Assembly: GCA_022376515.1 (NCBI GenBank)
Contig: WTXI01000002.1
Span: forward strand, 1,736,001-1,800,000
DNA: 64,000 nt
Direction of reading: 5' to 3'
From: Lactifluus volemus
Lineage: Eukaryota; Basidiomycota; Agaricomycetes; Russulales; Russulaceae
The notes under the pieces are model-generated. The model was given only the letters and a program-made list of their open reading frames with translations, did not search any database and was not told the DNA's origin. Below, in pieces: positions 1 to 12,341 of the stretch. How positions within the stretch are numbered: the first letter of the stretch is position 1; each line of letters starts with the position of its first letter. The translations under genes and the position numbers were made by a program.

Positions 1-130
1 AGGGAGAGGTGAAAGTCGAGACAAAGTCCCGAATGCTGTCCAGCCGTGAAGATGATACTAAAGCAGTCACTGGCAAGGTTGAGGAGGGACAGTGATGGAT
101 TATGTAATATACCTTGCTCTTTGATCATCC

Positions 131-2997
131 ATGTCTAGTTCACTTCACTTCTGGAAACCAGGGACCTTAGGTCCAGGCAGCTCTCTAGACAGAACAGTTC
201 CTGAGGAGGATGGCTTCTTACCTTCCGCTATTCCACCTCAAGCACAATCCATTCAAGCGCAGAGAGACCGTTTACCGATTGCGAAGCACAGTCAGCAATC
301 CCTTCATTTCCTGAAGAGCCAAGGTTCTGACTCGTGTTCCTCTTTCTTTCAGAGGGAAATCTTATGCATTGTGTGGAGAATCATCAAGTTGTCATCGTAA
401 TTGGACAGACAGGATGTGGCAAGACCACTCGTACGTCGCGTTCTTCGCTTGTCCACGTACAGCTAGTCATTTTTCCTAGAAATTCCACAATATCTGCACG
501 AGAGTGGTTGGTCTTCTGGTAGCAGGGTCATAGCTTGTACACAACCCCGTCGCGTCGCGGTTACGTCTGTAGCCGCCCGCACCGCGTACGAGATGGGTTC
601 TGTGGTCGGTGAGGAAGTTCGTTAACCGTCACTCGCAGGCCTGTAAGCCATTTCTGAATGCTTTACCAGGTGGGGTATACCATTCGCTTCGAGGACGTCA
701 GTGCCAAGGAGCTTACACGAATATGTTACATGACGGACGGCGTTCTCTTTCGGGAGGCTCTAATAGACCCACTCCTGAGCCGTTTCAGTGTTGTCATGGT
801 ACGTACCCCCCCGTATGCCTTGCATCTTCCCTGAAAGTCTTTTCTAAGGTCGATGAAGCGCACGAACGTAGCGTGTATACGGACTTGCTTCTAGCCATAC
901 TGAAAAAGTTTGTCGCGCTACTCGGCCTCGCTCACTCCTTGACATCGACCTGGTCCGCAGGATATGTCGGAAACGTCCCTCTTTACGGATTATCGTGTCG
1001 TCGGCAACATTGGATGCCACTGCGTTCTTGGAATTTTTCTCCTCTCCTCCCGAGTCGATTGATGCCACGATAGTTAGCTTGGAAGGGAGGGCATACCCTG
1101 TTCAGGTAGCCTATCTAAGTGAACCCACTGAAGACTATGTACGCAAGGCGGCGGAGACTGTAATCTCCATCCATAGGCAGGTTCGTTTTCTCCGCTATCT
1201 TTGGCGAAAACTATCCAACGGGCTTCAGCATGGCAGAGGGGACATTCTAGTCTTTTTGACTGGTCGAGAAGAAATAGACAGGTGCCTAGAAGAACTGATG
1301 GACGCGGTAGCTTCGTCAGTGACTTTTGACCGAGGACATCCTGGAAGAAAACTAAGATCTTGTACCTTTAAACAGACTTCCACCAAATAAACTACACTTG
1401 AGGCCTATGGCCCTCCATTCGGGCCTCACTATGAATGAGCAGATGCAGGTCTTTGAGCCTTCTGCCCCAGACTCCAGAAAGGTTGTGGTTGCCACCAACA
1501 TCGCCGAGGTTTGTCCTCACCCATGTCTATCCAATTGTAACTTATCTACCTCGCTAGGCGAGCATAACTATCGAGGGCGTCAAGTTTGTCGTCGATTGCG
1601 GTTTTGTGAAGGTTCTTGATGTATCTACTAGATGAGGCCTCTGCACTAACCTGCCTAATCAAAGATCCGCATGTACGACGGTAGTATCGGGCTGTCATCG
1701 CTAAAGGTTGTTCCCATATCTCAGGCCTCTGCGATTCAAAGGACAGGAAGAGCCGGTCGAACCTCCGAGGGGCTGTGCTATCGCCTATACCCTTTCTCGG
1801 CTTACGACCAGCTATCTACTGTCGCCATACCGGAAATTAGCCGCACCGAGCTTTCCTCCGTTATTCTTCAGCTGAAAGCCTTGGGTATCGATAACTTCAT
1901 GAAGTTGCAATGGCTGACTGTCCCGCCATCGGAATCCATAGCTCAAAGTTTCAGCTCTCTCTTCATTCAGTCTGTCATAGATAACGACGGACGCTTATCA
2001 TCGCTTGGCAATAAAGTGGCGGAAATTCCCCTGGACGTCAAGGCGGCCTGTATGGTAAGATCATTTGACAAGTATTACCGACGAGTGACTTATTTCGCCT
2101 TGCAGTTGCTCAATTCTGAAAAGTTCAGATGTGGAGAAGAAATATTGACAATTATTGCTATGGCCGCTGTCCAGGTATTAAACTTTGACCCATTGCAATT
2201 AACCACTGGTCAAAAGAACATGTTTTCCAGGATGTCTTTATTATTCCCGCAGGTGCGGCAGGAGCTCCAGCTGAGCTCGAACGCAGAAAGTTTACTGCGG
2301 AAGAAGGGGTATTCCTGTCACCTATTTCTGTGGGAAGATAATGCTGACTTGTACAGGATCATTTGACTTTATTGAATGGTGACCTATCTCCTGTTATGTA
2401 CTCCACGTTCTGACGATCCACGTAGCTTACAACGCTTTTGTCACTCATGGGAAATCGTCATCGTGGTGTAAATCGCACGCACTGTCCTTCAGGGCCCTGT
2501 CCCGTGCTGTTTCAATCCGTTCGCAATTGAAGAAATACATGCAACGTTTCGACGCTCGAATCGAGAGTTGTCAAGGCGATGCCAAGCGCCTCAGACAGTG
2601 CCTAGTCAACGGATACAAACAGAACGGCGCGCGATGGGTTTCTGATGGAACGTATAGGTCCATTCGGGGCAACACTGCAAGTCTTCCTCTAATTCTCCCT
2701 CAAAGTTTCCACCTGACGGGCTATAGGTGTTGCATGTTCACCCCAATTCTACTTTCTTCACAAGAAAACCGTCTTCGGGTTGGGTTATCTTCCATGACAT
2801 CGAAGAGACTAAAAAGATACAGTATGTTTTTGGCTTGTGGCAGCATCGCTTCATCGATAACGCTGGGGCTTATAGGATGTCAATCATAACTGAAGTTGAA
2901 CCAGAGTGGTAAGTATTTCGACACGTCACTTGCGGGATACCTCACATCGCGTGGCAGGCTGTTGGCTCAAGAAAAGGAGCCCAGTGTAGCTGCTTAA
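131..2997 (+). CDS. DHX35: DEAH-box RNA helicase, DHX35 type
   Basis: Superfamily 2 DEAH-box ATP-dependent RNA helicase, a nuclear family associated with spliceosomes. The protein starts with [10 protein letters not shown], matching the DHX35 amino end. Visible motifs in order: Walker [10 protein letters not shown] (about 402-431), [16 protein letters not shown] (motif Ia), DEAH in VDEAHERS (about 850), SATLDA (motif III, about 1000), [15 protein letters not shown] (motif V, about 1495), QRTGRAGRT (motif VI, about 1738), then the HA2/OB part with GDHLTLLN and WVIFHDI. About a dozen short GT-AG introns join these blocks. Near 1367-1369 (TTT) one base seems to be missing, because the frame resumes as LNRLPPNK without an intron. 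The last exon, after an intron ending at 2956, gives [13 protein letters not shown] and stop. Identity is secure; some exon joins, notably around 2664-2725, are not resolved. Confidence 0.9.
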
Positions 2998-3011
2998 AAT
3001 CCTACAGTATC

Positions 3012-3289
3012 ATGCGGGTAGAATCCCAAACACTACACCCCTTTTCCGTCAACAAGAAGGTTCACGATGTGCCAGGCGGGGGACTTCCGCAGCCCCTTTC
3101 AGTCAGGTCCATGGATGCCAACATCACCCAATGCCTCCGACTTCAGGATGGTTACGAACGCCTCAGGGTGAGGATGCCGCATTGCTAGGAGGTCGTGATG
3201 CAGTGGTTATTGAACTCGTGCCATTTTCTTCCTGGGGTTTCTTTGCCAAATCCCGATACTACCGGGTTCTGACACCCACTGTTGGGTGA
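3012..3289 (+). CDS. small unidentified ORF with protein-like composition
   Basis: I do not recognise this protein. Starting at ATG 3012, a frame rich in ordinary codons gives HPFSVNKKVHDVPGGGLPQ and MDANITQCLRLQDGYERLR, then breaks at GGG 3166-3168. If one G is missing there it continues as GEDAALLGGRDAVVIELVPF, then FFAKSRYYRVLTPTVG and stop at 3287-3289, about 93 residues. The same one-base loss is seen in certain genes of this window, which supports reading across it. The frame is open upstream of the ATG into the last exon of the DHX35 gene, so it may have further 5' exons or be part of a longer protein. No signal peptide or membrane segment is visible. It could also be a decayed fragment. 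Confidence 0.4.
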
Positions 3290-3550
3290 AGTAGATATGT
3301 TCAATAAGTCAGAGAATATGATGGTCTACGATAGCTATGACGTTGTGAAGTTATGAAATGTTTGAGGCGAAAAGATAGGCTAAAGGGTTCCAATAGTGTT
3401 GAGGCCTGCTTGTTGTCAGCCCCAACCAGTCACCGCCACTACTACGTGTAACTTTTTTGTTATACCGTAGTGGCTCTCTCAAACTTCGTAGGTACAATCC
3501 GTCCTCCTCGGACTCTGAATACCCACTAAATTTCCTTGAACTTGTGCAGA

Positions 3551-6429
3551 ATGACATCGGTTGCGAGCATTCCCGTTTACATGCTCCCCGGTGCACCAGT
3601 TTTGCAGCCACCCCGGTCTGCTCTGGAAACAGGGGATCCAAACCTAGCGACCGAAGTTCTCCCTGCTCCTCCGACTCTGTCTTCTGTCCTTCAGGCCTCG
3701 AGCAAGCGAGATCCTAGGAAGCCCGTTCCAACCATGTCCTACCTACCACAACATGACCCCGGAACTACTTATGCGGGTGTCTTGACCGGTCCCATCATTG
3801 GCAGCCTGGAGAGCATACCAGAAGTGGACGGCCCAAGGCGAAAACGGGTGAGACTAGATAAAGGGTACGTGTTACAATGTGTGTGCTGTATGTTCCCCTC
3901 TGGCAACCGGCCCCTTCACACTACCCCTGCAACACACTTTCAAGTTAGACCATGACTGATCGTTCGTCCACCAGGTCATTTTCACAACTAGCACAGCGGG
4001 GTACATCTCGCAGACTAAATACCCCACCCCAGGGCTTCCCCAATCCCGACGCCCTCGAGCACATGGCCACGGGCAAGTGGAAACTGATTCTCAGGCTAAT
4101 AGCTGGGACCCCGAGTTTGTATCTCGAGCCAGCTCTGTCGCTTTCCCCGAAGACACACCTCCTGCTTCAAAGGCTTCTCGAACGAAGGAAAAAGGCAAAG
4201 GAAAGGGTAAGGAAAGGGACACCGATAAAATGGTCAGCAGAGTAAAGGAGGAACCACTGCCCGCTGCGCTTCCACTCTTCAACGGACTCTCTTCTGCGGT
4301 GAGTGGTTCTACCTCTCATCTTTCCCCGGGTTCTCACTCCAGTAGCGAAACGAGGACCATTGTTCCGCATGTCGTTCTTTAGGGTCCTTGGTCTACTGTG
4401 ATGGTTGCACTCGTGCCTATCACCTTTGGTGCTTGGACCCGCCGATGGAGGCGGCGGATATTCCAGAAGGAGAGAGCAGGTGGTTTTGCCCCAGTTGTGA
4501 AGTACACCAGGTGAGGGCGTACATTCCAGAGTGTAGCCGATGTCGTCGCTTATGGGTGCCCTCAGACACCGCCGTCGATGCCACCACCGTCGTTGTTATC
4601 TCCGCTCATTCATCATGTACTGAGTAGCCCACCAGTGGAGTTTCAACTTCCCGAAGATATTCGTACATTCTTCAAGTTTGGTGAGTTGTTGAAAAGCAAT
4701 ATCCACGCTTATCCAACAGTGTGATCAGTAGGGAGCAATCCCCGTGGACATTACGTTGATACTTCGCTGATTAAAGCGCCACGCCTCAAGTCCGTCTTTT
4801 TGCTCTAAAGCTCGCTTTCTGACCTTATTTGTTTTCATTTTCAGTCGGTACGGTCAGATGGAGTATCGTGATCCCTACCGCACGAAGGACAAGAACGGTG
4901 CCCCAGTACTTTGTTTCCGATGCGGGACGTCTGCACTGCCCCCGCCCATGTTCCAGGACGTCCTCCCTGTCGGGGGGAATCACGGCGGCCGAGCACGCAT
5001 GATACCGAATCGGGGCAGTGGAGAAGCATTGTGTCCTGTGACTATTGCCCACTTCATTGGCACCTTGATTGTCTTAGCCCGCCATTGCTAGCTATGCCTC
5101 CGTTGGACAAGAAATGGATGTGCCCGAACCATGTGGATCACACACTTGTATGCATTTGCCACTTCTTTCACAACCTTTCTTTCACTGAGCTGGTGCCAAA
5201 GCGTATCAAACATCGGATTCCGAGACAGAATCCAGTTGTGATAGATATCGAGCGACCTGGGAGAGTCAACAACGGAAACATAGAAATCCTTGATACTGGC
5301 ACATCGTCGCCTCTTGACAAAGTGGCCGTCGATGAAGTCTTCATCAACGGGAAGAGATATCGTATTCCCGAACGAGTCATCAAACTTGATTTTTGGGACA
5401 AAGTTCATTCATCACACGGCCCAACTCAGAGGTTTGGCTAGGCGTGTTCCCTACCTTTCGCAACTTACAAATGATGCAACAGACCAAAAACAGCGTAGAT
5501 GTCCTTCTGTCCCGCTCACATCTTTGAGTTCTTTGGATGGCGAAGAGAACGAGACGGCCAAAAATCCTTTAGAGGGAATGGGTGTCGAGGATGTTCGACT
5601 GGCTTTGGTAGGCTATGCACAATCTGTCACGTCGAAGCCTTGAGATTGACGTCATGGTAAGATGCTTCTAGACATGGCACACAGCGGAGGATCAACGAAT
5701 GGATCAAGTCCACCCACAGCTTCGCAGCAAAGCGCCCAAGCCCTCACCGCGGACCCTTACGGATGTCCGGACGGCGCTATATTGTCGGTACCGACGTGTT
5801 TAGAATCGAACCCCTCCGGGACGAAGTCTGCGGAAGGAAATGCAGAACGCAAGCAGCCAGCACGGGCGTCGAAGCGTGATATCACATTTGTAAGGAGCCC
5901 TTAACGTAACATCCGTAAATAACACTGAACCTGGATATAGTCCGCCATCTTTTTGGAAAGTAATGGCTCAGACGATGAAGATGGTGCACCTAGTTTGAGA
6001 CGACCCGCACCTCCTCGGGAACGCCAAAGAAAGGCTCCGAGAGTGCGTCGTCCGCGAAGTCAACCAAGGCCTTCGCAGGCAGCACGGGTGGCGAAGGGAG
6101 AGCCATTGATTGCAGCTGCGGCCCCTGCTAACTGCGTCACTCCTGCTGCACCCGTAACTCAGTCGAGCCCACAGGTTTCTGCAGGAGAGCACCAGAACCC
6201 GACAGTTACACCTTCCTCGTTTGGTCAAGGCGCTACACCAACTTTGAAAATCAGGCTACCCCGCTTCAGTTTGACTTCGAAATCAACGCCGGCATCGCCG
6301 GTTCAAGTGAGGACGGGGGAACGACCACGACGGTCGCGGCGTCGGCAGACATCAACGACGGGGTCTTCCTCAACATCAGTCTCGAAAGCAGATGGCAGGG
6401 GATCGGCAGCGGAAAGTCCGAGAGAGTGA
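3551..6429 (+). CDS. PHD-finger protein, RCO1/PHF12-like Rpd3S subunit
   Basis: Chromatin reader of the RCO1/PHF12 type, a subunit of the Rpd3S (Sin3) histone deacetylase complex that acts over transcribed genes in the nucleus. PHD1 lies at about 4347-4503: CSAC, CDGC, YHLWC, WFCPSC in C4HC3 order. Next come LLSPLIHHVLSSP and VEFQLPEDIRTFFK, typical of RCO1, after a 55-nt intron (about 4512-4566). PHD2 lies at about 4905-5140: CFRCG, then SIVSCDYCPLHWHLDCLSPP and KKWMCPNH. YRIPERVIKLDFWDK follows. The amino half is Pro/Ser-rich with a Lys/Gly/Glu stretch; the carboxyl end is basic and Pro-rich. Intron 1 uses GTGAGA at 3848 and ends at 3974. Between CFRCG and the rest of PHD2, either a 59-nt intron (from 4960) or a missing G in the G run 4972-4977 restores frame. 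The carboxyl third is less certain. Start chosen at MTSVASIP. Confidence 0.8.
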
Positions 6430-6563
6430 TTTTTATAAACTTATGTTTGTGTATCATCAGTAATAGACCCTTTGAGTGATGATTATGTAAGGAATCTGAA
6501 AGCTTCCGAGGTGACCCGAGTCGCTCGGTCAGCGTAATTAATCACTTGTTCATCCCCACCATC

Positions 6564-7962
6564 ATGGTCCTCTTTCGTCGCAATAGGTCCTCTCCAGAAG
6601 AGCAGCCAAAGAAGGAGAAAGGCAGCTGGAAGCGACCTGCCAGTATGTCATTCACTCTTTGCTTCCTTTCCCTTTCCATTCCTCATCATCCCGCTTAGAT
6701 ACTGCTTTCAAGCAACAACGGCTGAAAGCCTGGCAACCTATCCTCACACCCAAAACCGTTCTTCCCACCCTCCTAATCATCGGAATTATCTTTGCTCCCA
6801 TTGGTGCTCTCCTCCTCATTGGCAGTAATAAGGTCCGGTTTTCATCCCTCTGCTAGTCACTTTCTTGACCAGTCTTTCTCTCCGTAGGTCACCGAAATCA
6901 CAATCGACTACTCTGACTGTGACCAGCTCACCCCTGCATCAACTGTCCAAGCTGCTGCGAGTAGTCTTGTCAAGGTCCCACATTATTCCTATCGTCTTCG
7001 GTCGTCCGAATCTGGTGCCCAGTTCTCGCAACCGCAGTACGCGTTCGTTGCCGCAGCGGACAATACCTCATCCCCCCAGTGCCTCATTCAATTTGACATC
7101 CCGTTCAACATCTCGCCCTCGGTGCTGATATACTACAAGCTCACCAACTTCTACCAAAATCACCGTCGTTACGTTCAAAGTTATGATTCAGGGCAGCTCA
7201 AGGGAAAGCATCGTACGGTAAACGATTTGAAGAACGGAAACTGCAAGCCCTTGCGGTCAGTGGTGACCAGGTCATCTACCCCTGTGGATTGATCGCCAAC
7301 TCTATATTTAACGGTGTGGCCATTCTTGTCATCTACTTCACGCCGCCTTACACGACCGTTAGACACGTTTAGTAATCTCACTCTACTGAACCCACCTTCG
7401 GGCGCTTCCTCGACCTACGACTTCTCACAGCAAGGAATCGCCTGGCCAGGCGAAGCGAAGAAGTATACCAGCACGCTGGCGTACAATTTCTCTGAAATAG
7501 TACCTCCTCCGAACTGGGCCGTGAAGTTCCCCAATGGTTACACGGCAGAGAACCCGCCGCCCAACTTTCACGTTGATGAACACTTCCAAAATTGGATGCG
7601 CACAGCCGGTCTCCCGACTTTTACAAAGCTGTACGGTCGCAACGACCAAGTAGAACTTGTTCAGGGAAGCTACCAAATTACCGTCAACATGAGTCAGTCC
7701 CTCGTTCGGATTGTCCGAGTCTATCCGCTGATCCGTATACCTTCACATCCTTGTCATAGATTTCCCTGTCAGAATATACTCTGGCACAAAGTCGATTGTG
7801 ATATCCACCGTGTCGTGGGTAGGGGGTAAAAATCCGTTCCTTGGATGGGCATATGTGGCGGCATCTTCGCTTTTCGTAGTACTTGCCATCGCTGGAACTA
7901 TTCGTCACGTCATGAAGCCGAGGCGTCTGGGTGACATGTCTCTCCTGTCATGGAATCAATGA
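6564..7962 (+). CDS. CDC50: CDC50/LEM3 family flippase beta subunit
   Basis: Noncatalytic subunit of P4-ATPase phospholipid flippases in Golgi, endosome or plasma membrane. Short cytosolic start [20 protein letters not shown], then [20 protein letters not shown] just before the first membrane segment ([18 protein letters not shown]), as in the family. The lumenal domain has [48 protein letters not shown] and [11 protein letters not shown]. The second membrane segment is near the carboxyl end ([20 protein letters not shown]), followed by [11 protein letters not shown] and stop at 7960-7962. Frame is lost between 7252 and 7253 by one missing base just before the conserved YPCGLIANS; no intron can explain this. 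The neighbouring HOOK gene converges on it from the right. Confidence 0.9.
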
Positions 7963-8339
7963 GACGAGACATCTCCTATTATCTGGCTTTGTTTGTGGTA
8001 CGCTGCTTCATGTCCTATGCACAATTGCCTTTTTATCTCTGTACTGTATAATAGACCCCTTGTACTCGCGTCAATTAATCTGACTATCTAGGGCCTTCGA
8101 GTAGACTTTCATTTCTGCAGTGCATTACATGGGACCTGTGCCAGTGCCAGGATTAAGCTTCACCGCTTTCGGCACGAAGATGGGTATATCATTATCTGAT
8201 GAAGGGCCGTTGGGAATCATGGTTACATGGATGGAAATATGTGACAATGGAGTGGTTATGCTTCCTTTGAGAAACCAGAATATAAAGGGTGTTGTAAGTA
8301 GTGGCTCTGGGCCCGCGCACATGCAAACCAAGCATAGGG
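7963..8339. other. intergenic space between convergent CDC50 and HOOK genes
   Basis: About 380 bp shared by the 3' ends of two convergent genes. I see no supported gene. A + strand frame from about 8120 runs into the antisense of the HOOK 3' end and looks like chance. Confidence 0.5.
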
Positions 8340-11300
8340 TTAATGTCGACGAAGCAGAGGGCTCAGCTGTATACATGGATGGTAAAGATCGGAAGGAACG
8401 GCACGGACATGATGGGACTCACGTTCTGCCGCTGTTGGCCCAGCCAACTCGTTGGAGCTGCCCGCCCTTGTTGCGACGCGTCTCGCGCTGTGCACATCCC
8501 GAGGCTATGAATGGCACTGAGCAGTAACTCTTGCTCCTTCCTATAGCGCTGGTGTGCCTCGCTCAGCAGGCGCTAATCGACACCAGTCAGACATGATGAC
8601 GGACAGGCGACCAGATCTGGCGGAAGCGCTCACCTGGTACCGTTTCACTTCGTCTTCTAGTATTCTGATTTGGGACCGACTATCAGTCTCGTCAAGCACG
8701 CCCTGCACACCAAGTCAACGACTTTTCGCAACGCCAAGTAAGAGATTGGATGGCCAAACTCACAGATGAAGAGAACCCCCCCAATTTGGCCTGTTCCTCT
8801 TTGAAAAGCTTATCCTGCGATTTGATGAACTACCGTACGTTGAAAAAAAAAGGGCACAGCAAGATAGAGGAAATCCCATACAACACGAGCTTTGGTTAGT
8901 TTGTCCTGCGAGGTCTTCAATTGTTCCCGGAGCTGGACGTTATCTTCATGCAAGCTCAGAACACGGGACTTCACGTCTTCCGGGACGCCTTGTCCTGTCA
9001 TTGATGAACGCAAATCGCTGAAGAGCGTCAGGTCAATTCGATCAGCCAGATGCTTCTTGCTTAGATCTCGACCCACCCAAAGTCACGTTCTCGCTGTAGC
9101 ATCTTCTCCCGCTGGCCAATCCCTTCGCTTTGTAGATTCACCTTCTCCAAGAGCAGGCCATTGATCTGCTCCAGTTGCATCTTATTCTTCTCCACAGCTT
9201 CTTTTAACTGTTGTCGAAGACGAGCCAACTCCTCTTCAAGAGCAACTTTGTCGTCATTAACAGACTCCCGTAAAGATGCCAGGATGTCCAGTTGGTCCCT
9301 GTTGACCAGTGCCACTGGATCGAACAAAGTTAGTCATAAAGTCGAAACATTCAGCGAATGACAGACAATCGGATCTCACGATCGTCAACTCCTTAGAGGC
9401 AGCGCTGTGCTGTACTTCGAGTTGCGTGTGATCTTTCTTCAGGTTGTCAAGCTCATTAATCGTCTCGTTTAGGCGCTGCCGTAACGCAATAGCCGCCTCC
9501 GGGCTACGTGAAGTAGTTAGTCAGGGACCAGGAAAGAAGTCAGATTAGGCGACCACAGACCCGTCACCCAGAGCTCTCCCACTGCGAATCTCTTCGAGCT
9601 CGTTTTGCAGAACCAGTGTTTCGCGATGAGCAGCCAAGTAGTCTGCTTCATAACGAGCCTTCATACGATTGGCATCTTCCAGAAGATTCTCGAGAACCAA
9701 AACTCTACTCGAGTCTAGCTGGTTCGTCCTCAGATCCTCGAGCTCTCGGTTGAGTTTTCGAACCTGCAGTTTTAGATCTGTCATAGTGGTTCCCGCGAGG
9801 GCGTCATCCAGCTCGCCACCAAGTCTGTTGGAGAGATCTTCGTCTTCATCTCCTTGCCTGAGCCCACCCTGTTCCGTACCTTGGCTCGAAGGACGGACGG
9901 GTCGATCCGAAGCTACAGGACGATGGGAGGAAAGCTCTAGCTCGCGGACTCGCTCCTGATACAATTCTAAAGCCTCAGCGTCCTTGGCCCGTCCCTCTTC
10001 TGTTATTCTCAGCTTGGTCTTTGTTTGCTCGAGTTCGAATAGAGCAGTGTCATATGCCTTGTTGCGCGAGGCAGCTTTGCTCTCCAGGTCGGCAATTTGG
10101 TTCTTATAGGCGTCCATAAGGGGTTTAAATGCGGCTACCTTGCGGTACTCTTCTTCCAAAGACGCGTTCTGGTCGACGAGATCTGCATTTTGTTTTTCCA
10201 GCGACTGTATGGATCAGTGAGACGTACATACTTGTAACCCACTAAATGGACATACTTTCACATGTTGACGGAGGTCAGCACCTTCTTGTAATTTCTTTTT
10301 GTACTTCTCCATCACATTCTCCGTCTTGGCGAGCCGATCTGATGCGTGGCGGAGTCTTCTCCATGTCAAGAGCCATCCCACAACCTCAATGACATGCTTA
10401 CTCGTCGACTTGATCTTTGAGACGCGCGGCTTCGGCAGCATGACCTTGCAACTCATCCACGCGATGTGTCAACTCAGCCACAAGACTGGTTTGCCTTTCA
10501 TGCTCAGACTCTGCAACAGCTAGGTTCTCCTCGCTCTTCTGCCTGTGTAAAAGAATGAGATCAATAAATCTTGAGAAATAATACGGCAACGTACAATTCA
10601 GCGCGCAGCCTATCGATTTCTGCCTTCATGATGACATCTCCCTTGTCACTTCTCCGACTGTCAGCCTGTTGTAACAAATCGCGCGCACGAGATAACGCAT
10701 CATCTCTTTCTGATATGGCATCGTCAAGACTGGATTGGAGTGTGCGATGGTCCTCTATAAGTGTTTCGTGCGCTTTCTCAAGGGCCTCTTTCTCCAACAG
10801 TATTCGACTGCGTTCTGACTGAAGTTGATAGTAGTGATCATCCCTGTATTAATGAGCTGAGATGATCAACGAAGCAGGGAGATCATTACTTACTCGGTCC
10901 TGTTTCGCTCTCTGACAGTTTGATCTTCTGAGGGACGTCGGACCCTGGCCATAACCTAGATACCAATTGCATTGAGTGAGAATTGCGAACTCGGAGAATT
11001 CCACTAGCACCTGCTCGATAGCTTTCATGAGATAGTGTTGATTCGCCTCACTTAAGCTTTGGATTTTCTCGATAAATTCCTTATTCTTGTCGCATTGTAC
11101 GGCAATGGCAAGTGTAAGGCGGCACATCATGAGAATAGAAGAGACATTGCGATCTTTTGCTATAGCTTGCAAATCCGGAACCTCTAGACCATCCGTAGGT
11201 TGTCGAAGGACATCGGAGAAATATTGTGTCATGAGTCGATATACGCGCTTCAGGGCATTGAAACGCAAGACCCAGTTGTCAGACAACTCCTGCGAGGCAC

Positions 11301-11513
11301 GGGACGGCTGATGAAAGTATTCTGCATCTCTAAAGCGTCTTAGGAGTCAGAAGCGATGATCAAGTTGGGTAGGGAACCGCACATTGTCGAAAGAATTTCG
11401 AAAAGACCGGCACCATCGCTCATATCAGCAGCAGCAGTGATAGGGCGATGGAGGTTAAAAGTAGTAAAGAAGGCCAAAAACGCGTCGAGTTCTTTGCTTT
11501 GTGGCTCTGACAT
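8340..11513 (-). CDS. HOOK family dynein adaptor
   Basis: Cytoplasmic HOOK protein, which links dynein-dynactin to early endosomes in fungi. The start MSEPQSKELDAFLAFFTTF leads into the calponin-like Hook domain (RPITAAADMSDG, ELSDNWVLRFNALKRVYRL, VSSILMMCRLTLAIAVQ). Long heptad-rich coiled coil follows in several exons (LLEKEALEKAHETLIEDH, DELQGHAAEAARLKDQVDE, ELEDLRTNQLDSSRVLVLE). The family carboxyl signature is present: LVNRDQLDILASLRESV, FIKSQDKLFKEEQ, RSQIRILEDEVKRYQ, RYRKEQELLLSAIHSLGM. Exons at the 3' end are separated by small introns (for example after FSSS and after KRYQ). Two ends are possible: reading straight on to TGA at 8363, or splicing a final GTGAGT intron and stopping at TAA 8340. 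Confidence 0.88.
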
Positions 11514-11602
11514 GTTTTGTTCAAGGTCAAAGAGGTTAAGCGAGTCGGAGCCATAAAGACGGTCACTAATTATGTAATCGACTCTCTTATCTTATCTAAA
11601 AC

Positions 11603-12341
11603 CTAATTCTCCTCTTGTTGTGCCTTCTTCAGCTCGCTAAAGTCTTTGGTCGATCTGTGAAATAGATTTATTTTTTTACCAGTCGGAATACCATGACTCT
11701 GCCTACCCGCTTGGAAATCCGAGTATATCAATCGCATCCAGACGAGTCGTTTCCTCTCCTCCATGGTTCGAGCAGACAAAGATCTGAGAGAACGACACGA
11801 TCACTACGATTGCCAGTAAACGCTATCCGTAGCTTTGTACTTACATGTAAAGTGTTCACTGACTGGAATCGCACAAACCTCAAATCGATCTGCCTGCCTT
11901 CTTTTATGGCATCTTCAGGAACCTCCAGGATTTGTGCCACCTCTGGTTCTTCGGCATCTTCGACGTCCTCGAAACTTATTGCGTTACGATTGATCAAGAT
12001 TTTGATCAACTTGGGCCCTTTTTGTGGTTCAGCAGTATGCAGGATAATGCTTCTGACCCTGACGGCTTGATTGAACTGGCCATGTAGCTTCGTAAGTAAC
12101 TTAACGCTTCGTAGGTGCGAGAACAGACGTGGATGTTCAGTAGAAGCTCCTCGTCCGCATCACTCAACAAATAAGAGTCCGTCATGTTCCTGGTTTTATC
12201 GGACAGGATACTCTTCAGATTGTGCTCGTCGACTTCATTGAGACAATTCAACTGGGACAAGTCCAGAAATTCGAGTAGGGAACGCGGAATGGATCCCTGG
12301 GATACTATTGAGCACATTTGACACAAAAATGAATGCATCAC
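11603..12341 (-). CDS. PITH-domain protein, TXNL1-like
   Basis: PITH domain of the TXNL1 (thioredoxin-like 1) type, known to dock on the proteasome. Visible blocks: SLLEFLDLSQLNCLNEVDEH, LLSDADEELLLNIH, then after an intron FNQAVRVRSIILHT, GPKLIKILINRNAISFEDVE, IDLRFVRFQSVNTLH, then IFVCSNHGGEETTRLDAIDI and, after a last intron, GSTKDFSELKKAQQEEN with stop at 11603-11605. These align block by block with my recollection of human TXNL1, including the tail. The normal thioredoxin domain with CGPC is not visible in this frame; the first Met in frame is at 12341. The 5' flank may hold a decayed or frame-shifted thioredoxin part (see findings), so the true start is uncertain. Confidence 0.8.

Noticed and set aside
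4972..4977. Possible missing base in RCO1-like PHD2 (G run)
   Set aside because: A 59-nt GT-AG intron starting at 4960 restores frame equally well, so it is not counted among the sequence gaps.
8120..8527. 135-codon plus-strand ORF
   Set aside because: It overlaps the antisense of the well-supported HOOK 3' exons and has no recognisable features.
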